In this document: one piece after another, positions 33,129 to 41,292 of the stretch
Layout of the letters: each line of letters starts with the position of its first letter
Position numbering within the stretch: position 1 is the stretch's first letter
Assembly: GCA_002503205.1 (NCBI GenBank)
Contig: DARE01000049.1
Location: forward strand, 1-41,292
DNA length: 41,292 bases
Source of the DNA: Thermoplasmatales archaeon UBA447
GTDB taxonomy: Archaea; Thermoplasmatota; Thermoplasmata; Thermoplasmatales; Thermoplasmataceae
Direction: 5' to 3'
The notes under the pieces: model-generated
Told to the model about the DNA's origin: nothing
The model's database searches: none
The model's input: only the letters and a program-made list of their open reading frames with translations
Program-made: the position numbers and the translations under genes

Positions 33129-34353
33129 CTATATCAAGACTTTCTGCGTACTCATTTATCTTATCAGTGAATTCCTTGTTGTTTGCCCTCTCGATCATGG
33201 AGCCAACAAATCCGCCTGTGATTATGTTCCTTGCCGTTTTTATGTCAATTCCTCTGCTTCTTAGATAAAATATCTGCTCAGGATCCACGTTGCTGATAGA
33301 TGAACCATGTTTTGATCTTGTGTTGCTGTTCTTTATCATCAGGCCAGGTTTACTGTTTGCATAGCCATCCTTCGAAAGAAGAAGTATCTTTGAGTCATAG
33401 AAACCTGACGAGTTTATAGACACCTCTTCCAGATCTATGTTTCCCCGGTGTATTGTCGAACTCGATCCAGTGACAACTCCCCTGACAAAGATCTCAGCAG
33501 TGCTTTTCTTCCCAACCTGGAAGCTGCTGTCCCTTATGTCCATCTTCTGTTTGTCTGATGAGAAATTGACACCATAGACACGGAAGTCGGAACTGTCTCC
33601 GTTCTGAACGGATTCATCACTGAACAGTACCTTGTTTGAACCATGATTTATGTGGTAAAAGTTGAACTCAGAATACTTTTCCATAATCTGCCTTACAAAT
33701 GTAATGTCTGTAACTGTACTGGCCTTGTCCTGCAGGTACATATATTTTACCTTTGCATTCTTACCAAGAATGAAATATATGTTTTTGCCCTGAACACCGT
33801 TTCCATTGCCTTCAGTAAAGTACTTATCTGCATATTCGACCATGGAGTCATCGCCGCAAATAACCACAGTCTTTCTTGCTCCGGATTCATCAGCTGCTGT
33901 GATTGTAGTGCTGGTTAAACTTACATTTTTTCCGGCAGGTATATTGACAACAAGACCCTGAGACCATGCTGAATTGATCAGGAATTCTATTCTCTCTCTT
34001 CCCCTCTCCGAGAATACAGTTTTGAAAAGCTCAGGATTGTCGTTTCTCCTGAATCCTGATAGAGAGAATACGCCTACTCCAGCCTCAGCAAGAGATTTGT
34101 CTAGTTTCAGATCCGTACCTGAAACCATAATATTTCCAGTATACTTATTCTGACTGAATGAGAATGGTGTTCCCGGCTCGCCATTAGCCATTCTTTCAAG
34201 CTCTGATTCACTTATTTCTACGTAATCCTTGACTGTAGGGCTCTCCTTGTAATCTCTTACGGGAGATTTAAGAAATGAGATGAATGACTCACGCCTGAAT
34301 TCGTAGGCATCATCATTCAGTCTTGTTTTAAGCCTGTCTGAATACTGCTCCAT
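33115..34353 (-). CDS. sufD: Fe-S assembly protein SufD
   Basis: 412 residues, beta-helix protein of the SufBCD scaffold complex. The C-terminal core shows RGVVTGSSSTIHRGNIDLEE, the SNTRSKHGSSISNVDPEQ stretch and YLRSRGIDIKTARNIITGGF, a pattern shared with SufB. His in KHGSS matches the residue SufD contributes to the SufB-SufD interface. It lies six bases downstream of sufB and overlaps sufS. Confidence 0.93.
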   Translation of the reverse strand: MEQYSDRLKTRLNDDAYEFRRESFISFLKSPVRDYKESPTVKDYVEISESELERMANGEPGTPFSFSQNKYTGNIMVSGTDLKLDKSLAEAGVGVFSLSGFRRNDNPELFKTVFSERGRERIEFLINSAWSQGLVVNIPAGKNVSLTSTTITAADESGARKTVVICGDDSMVEYADKYFTEGNGNGVQGKNIYFILGKNAKVKYMYLQDKASTVTDITFVRQIMEKYSEFNFYHINHGSNKVLFSDESVQNGDSSDFRVYGVNFSSDKQKMDIRDSSFQVGKKSTAEIFVRGVVTGSSSTIHRGNIDLEEVSINSSGFYDSKILLLSKDGYANSKPGLMIKNSNTRSKHGSSISNVDPEQIFYLRSRGIDIKTARNIITGGFVGSMIERANNKEFTDKINEYAESLDIDAYF

Positions 34354-34359
34354 GAAATA

Positions 34360-35808
34360 TCATCCCACAGATCCAAGCTTACCCATTTCAAGTTTTATGA
34401 GACGATTCATCTCAACAGCAAATTCCATGGGGATTTCTTTCATGACATCGTCAAGGAAGCCAAGCACTATCATGGAACTTGCCTCATCCTCACTAAGACC
34501 CCTGGACCTCATATATGCCAGCTCCTCAGTCCCTATCTTTCCTACTGTTGCCTCATGCCCGAATGTTGCTGTTGGTTCATATATCTCGTCATGCGGGTAT
34601 GTGAAACTCTGTGACTCGTCGTTTATAAGAAGAGCGTCACACTGCACATGGCTTTTGGAATGCACGGCTCCCTTATTCATCCTGAGGAGGCCTCTGTATA
34701 TTGCCTTTCCATCCTCTATGCTGATGCTCTTCGCCACTATTCTTGAACTTGTGTTAGGCGCCAGATGTATGGCCTTGGCACCTGTATCCTTCACTGTACC
34801 GGGGCCAGCCAGGGAAATGTTCAGGTTGTGGGTGGAAGCATTCCTGCCTCTGAGATACGAAGACGGGTAAAGCATTGTCACCTTTGAACCAAGTGAGCCA
34901 CCGACCCATTCCATTTTTGCGTTCTCGTCGACCCAGGCCCTCTTTGTTGGCATGTTGTAAACGCTCTTTGACCAGTTCTGAACACTTGTGTATCTTGCCT
35001 CAGAATTCTTGTGTGCATATATTTCAACAATTGCACTGTGAAGTGAGTCCTTGTCCCATCTCGGTGCGGTACAGCCTTCGATGTAGTGTACCTTGGAGCC
35101 TTCGTCTGCAACCACTATGGTGTGCTCAAACTGCCCTGTGGCTTCCCCATTCATCCTGAAGTATGTCTGCAGGGGCATGTCAATTCTCACACCCTTCGGC
35201 ACATAGAGGAAAGAACCACCGCTCCAAACGGCCCCGTTCAATGCAGCAAATTTGTTGTCAGTTGCAGGCACAGCCTTGCAGAAGTAGTTCTTGACAAGAT
35301 CCGGATGTTCCTTTACCGCTGAATCCAGGTCCATGAAAAGAACTCCTTTGTCTTCCCAGACTTTTTTCAGGTTGTGATACACCCCTTCACTGTCGTACTG
35401 CGCGACTGAACCTGCCAGGTACTTCTGTTCCATTTCAGGTATTCCAAGCTTTGTGAAAGTATCCTTAATCTGATCTGGGACTTCATCCCAGCTCTTTGAT
35501 TTTACGTCATCCGGCCTGTTGTAATAGTTTGTGTTTTCCCAGTCTATCCCGGAAAGGTCTGGTCCCCATGTTGGCATGGGTTTTGAAAGGAATATCTCAA
35601 GGGCCTTCAGCCTGAATCTCCTCATCCAGTCAGGCTCTTTCTTAATTTCGGATATCTCCTCTACAACTGATTTGTTCAGCCCTATTCCTGTTGAATAGAT
35701 AGGCTTGAGATTATCATGAAATTCCCAGTCTTCTTTTCTGACACTTGACTTCCTGAGATCCTCAAGAAGTTTTTCCATTTCTTCCTCTTTCGAGTATTCA
35801 ACTTCCAT
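34360..35808 (-). CDS. sufB: Fe-S assembly scaffold SufB
   Basis: 482 residues from ATG at 35808, one base after the sufC stop; GGGGTG ends six bases upstream and overlaps the sufC terminus. A GTG at 35817, inside that SD, would add three codons and is unlikely. Family segments include VPKGVRIDMPLQTYFRMN, GSKVHYIEGCTAP, QNWSKSVYNMPTKRA, and SKSHVQCDALLI followed by PHDEIYEPTATFGHEAT and YLRSRGLSEDEA. The cysteine in VQCDALLI is the expected sulfur/cluster ligand. Confidence 0.95.
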   Translation of the reverse strand: MEVEYSKEEEMEKLLEDLRKSSVRKEDWEFHDNLKPIYSTGIGLNKSVVEEISEIKKEPDWMRRFRLKALEIFLSKPMPTWGPDLSGIDWENTNYYNRPDDVKSKSWDEVPDQIKDTFTKLGIPEMEQKYLAGSVAQYDSEGVYHNLKKVWEDKGVLFMDLDSAVKEHPDLVKNYFCKAVPATDNKFAALNGAVWSGGSFLYVPKGVRIDMPLQTYFRMNGEATGQFEHTIVVADEGSKVHYIEGCTAPRWDKDSLHSAIVEIYAHKNSEARYTSVQNWSKSVYNMPTKRAWVDENAKMEWVGGSLGSKVTMLYPSSYLRGRNASTHNLNISLAGPGTVKDTGAKAIHLAPNTSSRIVAKSISIEDGKAIYRGLLRMNKGAVHSKSHVQCDALLINDESQSFTYPHDEIYEPTATFGHEATVGKIGTEELAYMRSRGLSEDEASSMIVLGFLDDVMKEIPMEFAVEMNRLIKLEMGKLGSVG

Positions 35809-35809
35809 T

Positions 35810-36550
35810 TTATACACCCCTTATAAATTCATAACCTTCTTCTTCAATCCTGTCAGATAACTCGTGGTCTCCGCTCCTTATTACCTTGCCGTCCATTAGA
35901 ACGTGCACAAATTCAGGCCTGATGTCTTTAAGTATTCTCTGATAGTGTGTTATAATCAGGAAACCTACAGATTCGTTATGGTACTCCTTTATCTCCTCGG
36001 CAACCAGCTTCAGGGCATCAACGTCAAGGCCCGAGTCTATCTCGTCCAAGATGACTATTTTTGGCTTGAGTATCATCATCTGAACTATCTCGAATCTCTT
36101 TCTCTCCCCTCCTGAGAAACCATCGTTCACTGATCTGGAAAGGAAAGACTCGTCCAGTCCTACCCTCCTGAGCTCTTTTTTGACCATGTCGTAGAATTCC
36201 TGCAGCTTGATATTGTCGTCAGGATGAAGCTGTTTGTATGCAGCTCTGAGAAATGAGGAAATCTTGACGCCAACAACAGCAACCGGGCTCTGGAATGCTA
36301 AAAATAGACCAGCTTTCGCCCTTTCTTCCGGCGTTGCATTTGTGAGGTCCTTTCCATCAAGCGTGATGCTCCCTCCATTTATAACATAATTAGGATGTCC
36401 AATCAGCACATTACCAAGTGTGCTTTTGCCTGCTCCATTTGGCCCCATTAATGCGTGTATTTCTCCACCGCTGACTTTCAGGTTTACACCTTTGAGTATT
36501 TCTTTCCCCTCTACTGAAGCTGAAAGATTCTTGATTTCCAATGTTGGCAC
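35810..36550 (-). CDS. sufC: ABC-type ATPase SufC
   Basis: 246 residues. Walker A GPNGAGKST, Q-loop LAFQSP, signature FSGGERKRFEI, Walker B IVILDEIDSGLD and the H-loop ITHYQR are intact. SufC binds SufB and SufD and drives opening of the scaffold. The GTG at 36550 follows GGTG at six-base spacing. It is the first gene of the suf operon. Confidence 0.96.
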   Translation of the reverse strand: MPTLEIKNLSASVEGKEILKGVNLKVSGGEIHALMGPNGAGKSTLGNVLIGHPNYVINGGSITLDGKDLTNATPEERAKAGLFLAFQSPVAVVGVKISSFLRAAYKQLHPDDNIKLQEFYDMVKKELRRVGLDESFLSRSVNDGFSGGERKRFEIVQMMILKPKIVILDEIDSGLDVDALKLVAEEIKEYHNESVGFLIITHYQRILKDIRPEFVHVLMDGKVIRSGDHELSDRIEEEGYEFIRGV

Positions 36551-36585
36551 TGTTTACACCTGCTCTGGAATATTGATAATTCTTA

Positions 36586-36618
36586 TTTAAACACTTTGTT
36601 ATGTTTTAACTGTTTAAA
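36586..36618. promoter_or_regulatory. Inverted repeat spanning the divergent suf operon/regulator promoters
   Basis: TTTAAACA (36586-36593) and TGTTTAAA (36611-36618) are perfect 8-bp inverted arms separated by 17 bases. The left arm coincides with the likely TATA of sufC (minus strand, about 25 bases before its short SD-containing leader). The right arm abuts the TTTATA (36622-36627) that sits about 26 bases before the regulator ATG. A dimer bound here would cover both promoters; the obvious candidate is the SufR-like protein encoded next door. Confidence 0.6.
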
Positions 36619-36650
36619 GTATTTATACCTGCATTTGATTATTATCCATT

Positions 36651-37385
36651 ATGCAAGACAACTCCATCCTGGAAAATGATGAAATCAGCGATATCAGCGA
36701 AATTCTGGGAAAGGTAAAAAGCAACATTATTCATGAATTGAGCTTCCAGGTAAGGAGCATGGATGAACTTTCGTCTCTTCTTAAGATCAATAAAAACGCA
36801 GTAAAGGAACATATGGAAAGTTTGGAACTGAAAGGTTATGTCCATCCTTTTTTCAGGGGTGGAGGATCCGGAAGGCCAAGGAAATATTACGAACTCACAG
36901 AAAAGGGTCTGGGACTCCTTCCAAAGAGATATGTAACCTTTACAAACCTCCTTGTAGAGGAGATAGAGAATGAACTAGGAAGAGACAGAATGAACATAAT
37001 TCTCGGAAGAATAGCGGACAGAATAATCGGAGAAGCCGGAATGGAGAAGGAATCTGATAGTGATTCCGATACCAGAGAAGATAGGATCGCAAAGCTGAAT
37101 GAATTTGTCAATACACTGAACAGGCTTGGATACTATGCCAGACTTGAGGTTACTGATGATGTTGTCAGGATAGTGAGACATAACTGTATTTTCTATGAAC
37201 TGGCAAAGGCAAACAACAAGATTATATGTGGCACGCTTGGTTCCGAGATAATAAAAGGCTCAGTAAACCAGGATTTCAGGATAAGGGAAAAGTTCAGTGA
37301 AGGAAATAACAGATGTGTTGTAGAGTTCGACCTGAAACCAAAGCTGAAGTCTGGAACAACGATGGAAAAGATCACAGGACCTTAA
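36651..37385 (+). CDS. SufR-like winged-helix regulator of the suf operon
   Basis: 244 residues. An N-terminal winged helix (SMDELSSLLKINKNAVKEHM, wing with GGGSGRPRKYYELTEKG) is followed by a helical linker and a C-terminal sensor region with Cys-179 (RHNCIFYELA), Cys-193 (IICGTLG) and Cys-222 (NRCVVEF). This order (RP.xYxLTEKG wing, then HNC/C/C) is that of SufR repressors, which bind a 4Fe-4S cluster and repress suf when clusters are plentiful. It is divergent from sufC across a 100-base region with an inverted repeat and appears leaderless. The family call is by pattern, not alignment. Confidence 0.82.
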   Translation: MQDNSILENDEISDISEILGKVKSNIIHELSFQVRSMDELSSLLKINKNAVKEHMESLELKGYVHPFFRGGGSGRPRKYYELTEKGLGLLPKRYVTFTNLLVEEIENELGRDRMNIILGRIADRIIGEAGMEKESDSDSDTREDRIAKLNEFVNTLNRLGYYARLEVTDDVVRIVRHNCIFYELAKANNKIICGTLGSEIIKGSVNQDFRIREKFSEGNNRCVVEFDLKPKLKSGTTMEKITGP

Positions 37386-37490
37386 TTAAATATATAACTG
37401 GCAGCTTTCACATAATTATAATGCCGGGATTTGTCTCTGATCAGCAAATTCATTGGCTTGTCAATCAGGTTTTTGCTGATGAAGATGTTG

Positions 37491-38456
37491 CTAGTGTTTT
37501 GTATTCAAGAGCCTGAAGTTTCGAGACATATCATCAACCATTTCATGCAGGCTAAATCTTGGCTTGAAATCCCAGTCCTTAACTGCGTCTGAGCAGTCAA
37601 GGCTTTCTGGCCATCCTGAAGCGATTTCGTCTCTGTAATCGGGTACATAAGAGACCTTGAAGCCAGGAAAAATTCTCTTTAGCTCATTCTCAAGCTGTTT
37701 TGGGCTGAAAGCAAATGCAGAAATGTTGTATTCAGTTGAGTATCTCAGTCTGGATTTATCGGCGTTATAGAGTTTCATCAGTGCTTCCAGGGCATCTGGC
37801 ATATACATCATCGGGAGAGTTCTGTCTGGTGAAAGATAGCAGGTATAATCCTCACCAAGGGATGCTTTCATGATCATATCGACAGCGTAATCAGTAGTTC
37901 CAGCTGTTGGAAGTGTTTTATAACTGAGCAAACCTGGGAACCTTATTCCTCTGACATCAAGTCCGAATTTCTTCCTGAAATATGAGGAGAGGAGTTCGTT
38001 ATCCACCTTTGTTATTCCATATATGGAATCCGGTCTCGTAACAGAAATAACAGGAGTGTCTTTCTTTGGTGAGGAAGGACCATATACGGCTATTGATGAG
38101 GGTATGATAACTTTATTTATCCCTGTCTTTACTGAAACCTTTAAAATATTGAACGTACCCACTGAGTTTACCATATAAGCAAGCTCCGGGTTCCTTTCAC
38201 CTGTAGCTGAAAGAATTGCTGCAAGATGGAATATATCAGTTATTCCTTCCTCGTTCACAACTTTTTCAAGTACGGCCCCATCAGTGACATCTAGCTTTCT
38301 GCAATTCTCAGATATGCCATTTTTGGATGGCTCCCTCATGTCTGAAATAATTACGTTTTTCTTCCCGTATTTTTCAATAAGGAGAGCGGATATTTCTGTG
38401 CCTATCTGGCCAAGGGCACCGGTGATCAGAATTCGGGTCATTCTGGTGTATCGCAT
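37491..38456 (-). CDS. L-threonine 3-dehydrogenase, short-chain (SDR) type
   Basis: 321 residues. The NAD-binding loop is ITGALGQIGTE, followed by ASP-type acceptor SDMREP, HLAAILSATGE, the catalytic Ser/Tyr/Lys set in IPSSIAVYGP and SIYGITKVDNE, and RFPGLLSYKTLPTAGTTDY, which matches the extended-SDR threonine dehydrogenase described from Thermoplasma volcanium. It oxidises threonine to 2-amino-3-ketobutyrate. GGAGG lies only one base before the first ATG (38456) and 16 bases before Met-6 (38441), so neither start is ideal; Met-6 gives the usual N-terminus for the family. Confidence 0.92.
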   Translation of the reverse strand: MRYTRMTRILITGALGQIGTEISALLIEKYGKKNVIISDMREPSKNGISENCRKLDVTDGAVLEKVVNEEGITDIFHLAAILSATGERNPELAYMVNSVGTFNILKVSVKTGINKVIIPSSIAVYGPSSPKKDTPVISVTRPDSIYGITKVDNELLSSYFRKKFGLDVRGIRFPGLLSYKTLPTAGTTDYAVDMIMKASLGEDYTCYLSPDRTLPMMYMPDALEALMKLYNADKSRLRYSTEYNISAFAFSPKQLENELKRIFPGFKVSYVPDYRDEIASGWPESLDCSDAVKDWDFKPRFSLHEMVDDMSRNFRLLNTKH

Positions 38457-38549
38457 GCCTCCTTAAAATTTAATCAGATTAGTGTGCATTGATTTTCATG
38501 AATAGCCAGGCCTGCGTGGAACAGTAATAAGAAGCGAGAATATTTTGAT

Positions 38550-38918
38550 ATGACGGAACAGCACATCCCACTTAGAATGGAACTGGCAGGCAATTTTGGT
38601 TCGCCCGATGAAAGGAGGAGGAAATGTACAAATAAAGAGATTTATAAGATACTCATCCTTGTGCAGACATCCAATATCTCATATAGATCCTCAATGGTAT
38701 TGCTCTTGAATCTTTATGAATGCCTCATAATGTTAGGAATTTCTGATATGCAATCATTCCAGACATTATCAAGAAGGCCAGGATCATTTGATCTCCATCC
38801 AGTATACCGCAATATCAAACTCCTGTATTCCATGAAGGAATATGCAGCCCTGGTTTCCTTCGTGAATAACAGATGCAGATATACTTCTGCATTGAGAAGG
38901 AAATACTTGGAAAATTAA
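38550..38918 (+). CDS. Doubtful hypothetical protein
   Basis: 122 residues, not recognised, with a basic C-terminal half (NRCRYTSALRRKYLEN). It has an ATG but no clear SD or well-spaced TATA, and no neighbour on its strand. It sits between a solid gene and a decayed surface-protein gene, so it may be a remnant or chance ORF. Bases 38919-39114 beyond it hold no gene that I can see. Confidence 0.3.
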   Translation: MTEQHIPLRMELAGNFGSPDERRRKCTNKEIYKILILVQTSNISYRSSMVLLLNLYECLIMLGISDMQSFQTLSRRPGSFDLHPVYRNIKLLYSMKEYAALVSFVNNRCRYTSALRRKYLEN

Positions 38919-39114
38919 GGAGATCCATATAGCGGATAGGCCAAACAGCAAAATGAGTGATACATGGAATGAAATGCATCAATGCAAAAGAAATGGGACT
39001 TATCAAAAACACTGAAAGAGATAAGCCCACTAATAAATTATAAAAAATTTTAAACTGTTAACATATAGTTTATCCAAAGATTATGTCCTAAACAACAGCG
39101 TTCCAAATTACAAA

Positions 39115-41292
39115 TTAGTGATCCGGTGGAATGTTGAAGTCGTATATTGTGAAAGTACCATTTGTCAGGGCTATACTTCTGATTGGAATATACTGTCCCT
39201 GTGTGTAAGGTTTGGTGCCTTCACGTATCCGTGGTTCGTGAGAATCGGCTGGTATGCTGACACCTGAAGATAGCCATTTATTGTATACTGTCTGTAATGT
39301 GTTGTCCTGAACGCATTCTGGACTGCTTCATCCTGATAAGTATGGGTTGTGGTGTTATATGTCAGAACCATGGTTCCGGGGGATACATACTGTGCTTGCT
39401 CATATGTGCCATTTGCAAGAAGTACAGGTGTGGTTGCATTCACACATCCTCCGCCGCCTCCACTCGAAGGGGGGCCAACATAATATGAAGTCTCACTGTA
39501 GGATATGGAGAAATCGTTGCTGTGCCCAGGATCCTCGGAGAATGAACCTGAAGATGGAGACGGATTGTAGGTGATTTCGTAGTACTGGGAGTTTTCATAA
39601 CTCAGTTCGGAAACATAGTAAGTGTAATCAGTCCCACTGGTTGAAGGGTGCAGATACAGTGTCATGGATGTGCCTGTGGAATACTGTGAATAATAATCCC
39701 CTCCACCACTTACATCGACAGACCACTGCAGATCAGGGCTTCCCATGGGAAGGCGTACCCTAGTTATAGAAATGGGCTGAGTAGTTAGCCTCAAAGGGTA
39801 CTTCAATGGTCTGGTTGTAGTCAGTTATTGTAAATGATTGCCCCTCTGATTCATTCAGCATGTAATCAGGAACGTTTGAAACATAGTATCTGTATGTGCC
39901 TTGCTTTAATCCTCCAAACGTTATATTGCTAATGTATACATGAGGGTTGGATGAAGTAGGTTGAGCTGAAAGACTCAGCGTCTGCCCATATGTGGTTACG
40001 ATACTAACACTCCATTCATTTCCGTTGAGACCTGTCTCATGGAATTTTACAGAATAGCCATGCCCTGGAATATCGGGGTTTCTAACTTCAATTATCTGAC
40101 CAGGCCCCATTGTTTTGAAATCGTTCACATGCATTGTGAAACCTGACGCTGTGACATAACTTACATTATATTCTGTGTTCGGTTTTGCGAAGAACCTGAA
40201 CTGACCATATGGATTAGTGAAGACATGATAATCGTTGATTCCTGAGGTTATGTTTACCTCCCCAATGTAGGGCGTCCCGTCACTGTATTTGAGTGTACCA
40301 TATATCTCACTGGAGGGCACTGCACTGTATGTGTAGTTCAGTGGTACGTATCCATCGGTTAAGCCGGTGATTCCAGCTCTTATGGTGAAATTCAGATGAT
40401 GGCCGAAATCTGAGAAAGGGATACTAGTCTCAACAATGGTTCCGAAACTGATTGTGTTATTGTAATACCACCATTCTGATGGGGTTCCATTGGTAACTGT
40501 AATGAAAGAATTGGGGCCCGTACCGTTGGTGACATGTAAAGAGTCTGAAAAAATCCCTATGCCATATACATATCTCTGCGTAATTGAAATGCCAGGATCT
40601 GTCAATAGATGGAAGCCATCAGAAAGAAATCTACCCGCCGCAAGGAATGCGGAAAGCTACCCCATTCCGATTGAACTTTGACTCAATGAATTCGCACCTT
40701 CAATCAAATCAAATAAGGGTGAACCAATGCCACTGCCCGGTTGATATATTATGTTTCTATCAGTAGCATTTATACTCGTTACAGTATTGTTAAAATTAGG
40801 ATTCAAATCAGTTATGACATCAGAATATTTGCTGTGGTCCGGTACTGTTAGATTTAAATTGACTTTTGTCAAATCACCTTTGAGTTCTGCCAAGTATTTT
40901 CCCTCTAGGCCTGTTGCATTATCTGAAAAGTGATAAACCTCGGTGAAAGCTATTGGTATATAAATATCATATTGGTTAACATATGAATTGACTAGCGCAT
41001 AAGGAGTGTTATTGTCCTTATCTCCGAGGGCTACGCTTATCCGGGTCTTACTGATCGAACCAGAGGCGCCCAATGATCTAACGATCTCTGTGCTTTTGCT
41101 CACATTAATGTGGGAGGCAAAATATTTTGACAAATCTAGTAATGATGGAGTCGGGATAGATGAAATGTTTTTGATCATGTAGAATGTACTGTTCCCGTCA
41201 TAGCCTTTCCAGTAGTGGTTCTCCATTTCCTGGCTGGCAGGCTAGGCGTTTGCATTTCCTGCAAGTACTACAACCGACATGAGAACAGCGAA
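39115..41292 (-). pseudogene. Decayed secreted surface protein with C-terminal Hint domain
   Basis: The minus-strand frame enters at the window end with a signal peptide tail (FAVLMSVVVLAGNANA), then TAG (41242-41244), then an open stretch to TAG at 40657-40659, and continues in the same frame to TAG at 39760-39762. The encoded ectodomain is Asn/Thr/Tyr-rich, with Ig-like repeats of the FHETGLNGNEWSVSI type. The frame then changes: 39171-39806 carries another repeat (LQWSVDVSGGG) and most of a Hint domain; a further frame change near 39171-39205 gives YIPIRSIALTNGTFTIYDF and NIPPDH to TAA at 39115. Two amber codons and two frame changes mean it is not translatable as one protein. The intact ancestor was probably a cell-surface protein. 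Confidence 0.8.
39118..39446 (-). other. Hint (intein/Hedgehog-like) domain within the surface pseudogene
   Basis: After a Gly-rich linker the sequence reads CVNATTPVLLANGTYEQA, VSPGTMVLTYN, INGYLQVSAYQPILTNHGYV and, in the next frame, YIPIRSIALTNGTFTIYDF then IPPDH. This follows the Hint block order: catalytic N-terminal Cys, LANG strand, GxxVLTYN turn, xPILTxxGYV, final D-F-xx-xxDH. The usual TxxH of block B reads SAYQ, so the domain had diverged or already lost catalysis. The residues that normally follow DH are missing. Confidence 0.7.

Noticed and set aside
34352..34870. 172-codon plus-strand ORF antisense to sufB
   Set aside because: It is the mirror of a strongly conserved coding region, and its translation is Ser/Ile/Leu-rich without family features.
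39760..41244. TAG read as a sense codon (pyrrolysine) in the surface gene
   Set aside because: TAG ends several ordinary genes in the window (for example those ending at 9014, 13060 and 13409), no pyl genes are seen, and the same gene also carries frame changes, so decay is simpler.
1..41292. CRISPR arrays, tRNA and rRNA genes
   Set aside because: No regularly spaced direct repeats, no cloverleaf-like T-loop/acceptor patterns and no conserved rRNA segments were noticed on reading; a tRNA scan would be decisive.

Overview
The window reads as chromosome of a Thermoplasmatales-type archaeon, a cell-wall-less thermoacidophile relative. The evidence is a tricorn-interacting-factor aminopeptidase, an archaeosine tRNA-guanine transglycosylase, ABCE1, split-type GMP synthase, a PIP-box family B DNA polymerase and a threonine dehydrogenase that closely resembles the short-chain enzyme known from Thermoplasma volcanium. 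Initiation also looks archaeal: many first genes have a TATA element about 25 bases before the start codon (leaderless mRNAs), while internal operon genes carry GGTGATC/GGAGGTG Shine-Dalgarno (SD) sites. No rRNA, tRNA or CRISPR array was recognised.

Layout. 1-5.6 kb: C-terminus of the aminopeptidase, an amino-acid permease with an inverted repeat over its promoter, then glyA followed by a four-CBS protein with an HPF/RaiA-like tail. 5.7-12.4 kb: polB, facing a minus-strand cluster of HAD phosphatase, MoxR ATPase, VWA protein, a small unknown protein and a 2-hydroxyacid dehydrogenase. 12.6-14.6 kb: an AT-rich accessory operon of one membrane-anchored exported protein and two related three-helix membrane proteins. 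14.9-21 kb: geranylgeranyl reductase and a DMT exporter face a translation-related operon (DUF6015-like protein, ABCE1, archaeosine TGT). The TGT lacks the three zinc-binding cysteines usual in the family.

21-22.4 kb is an insertion-sequence graveyard (IS5-type and IS110-type remnants meeting tail to tail), followed by a leaderless 28-codon ORF upstream of a zinc-ribbon membrane protein. 22.4-31.3 kb is metabolic and informational: dihydropteroate synthase, a Fur-family regulator divergent from CbiA, a wHTH regulator, HisRS, an Lrp/AsnC-type RAM domain protein, GMP synthase subunit B, a second four-CBS protein and GlyRS.

31.3-37.4 kb is the best-defined system: a tightly overlapping sufC-sufB-sufD-sufS-sufU-ferredoxin operon for Fe-S cluster assembly. 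It is divergent from a SufR-like wHTH regulator with three cysteines in its sensor region, and an 8-bp-arm inverted repeat spans both promoters. This looks like a self-contained, Fe-S-sensing regulatory circuit in an archaeon.

37.4-41.3 kb holds threonine dehydrogenase, a doubtful small ORF and a decayed secreted surface protein that ended in a Hint (intein/Hedgehog-type) domain. Its reading frame is broken by two in-frame TAG codons and at least two frame changes.
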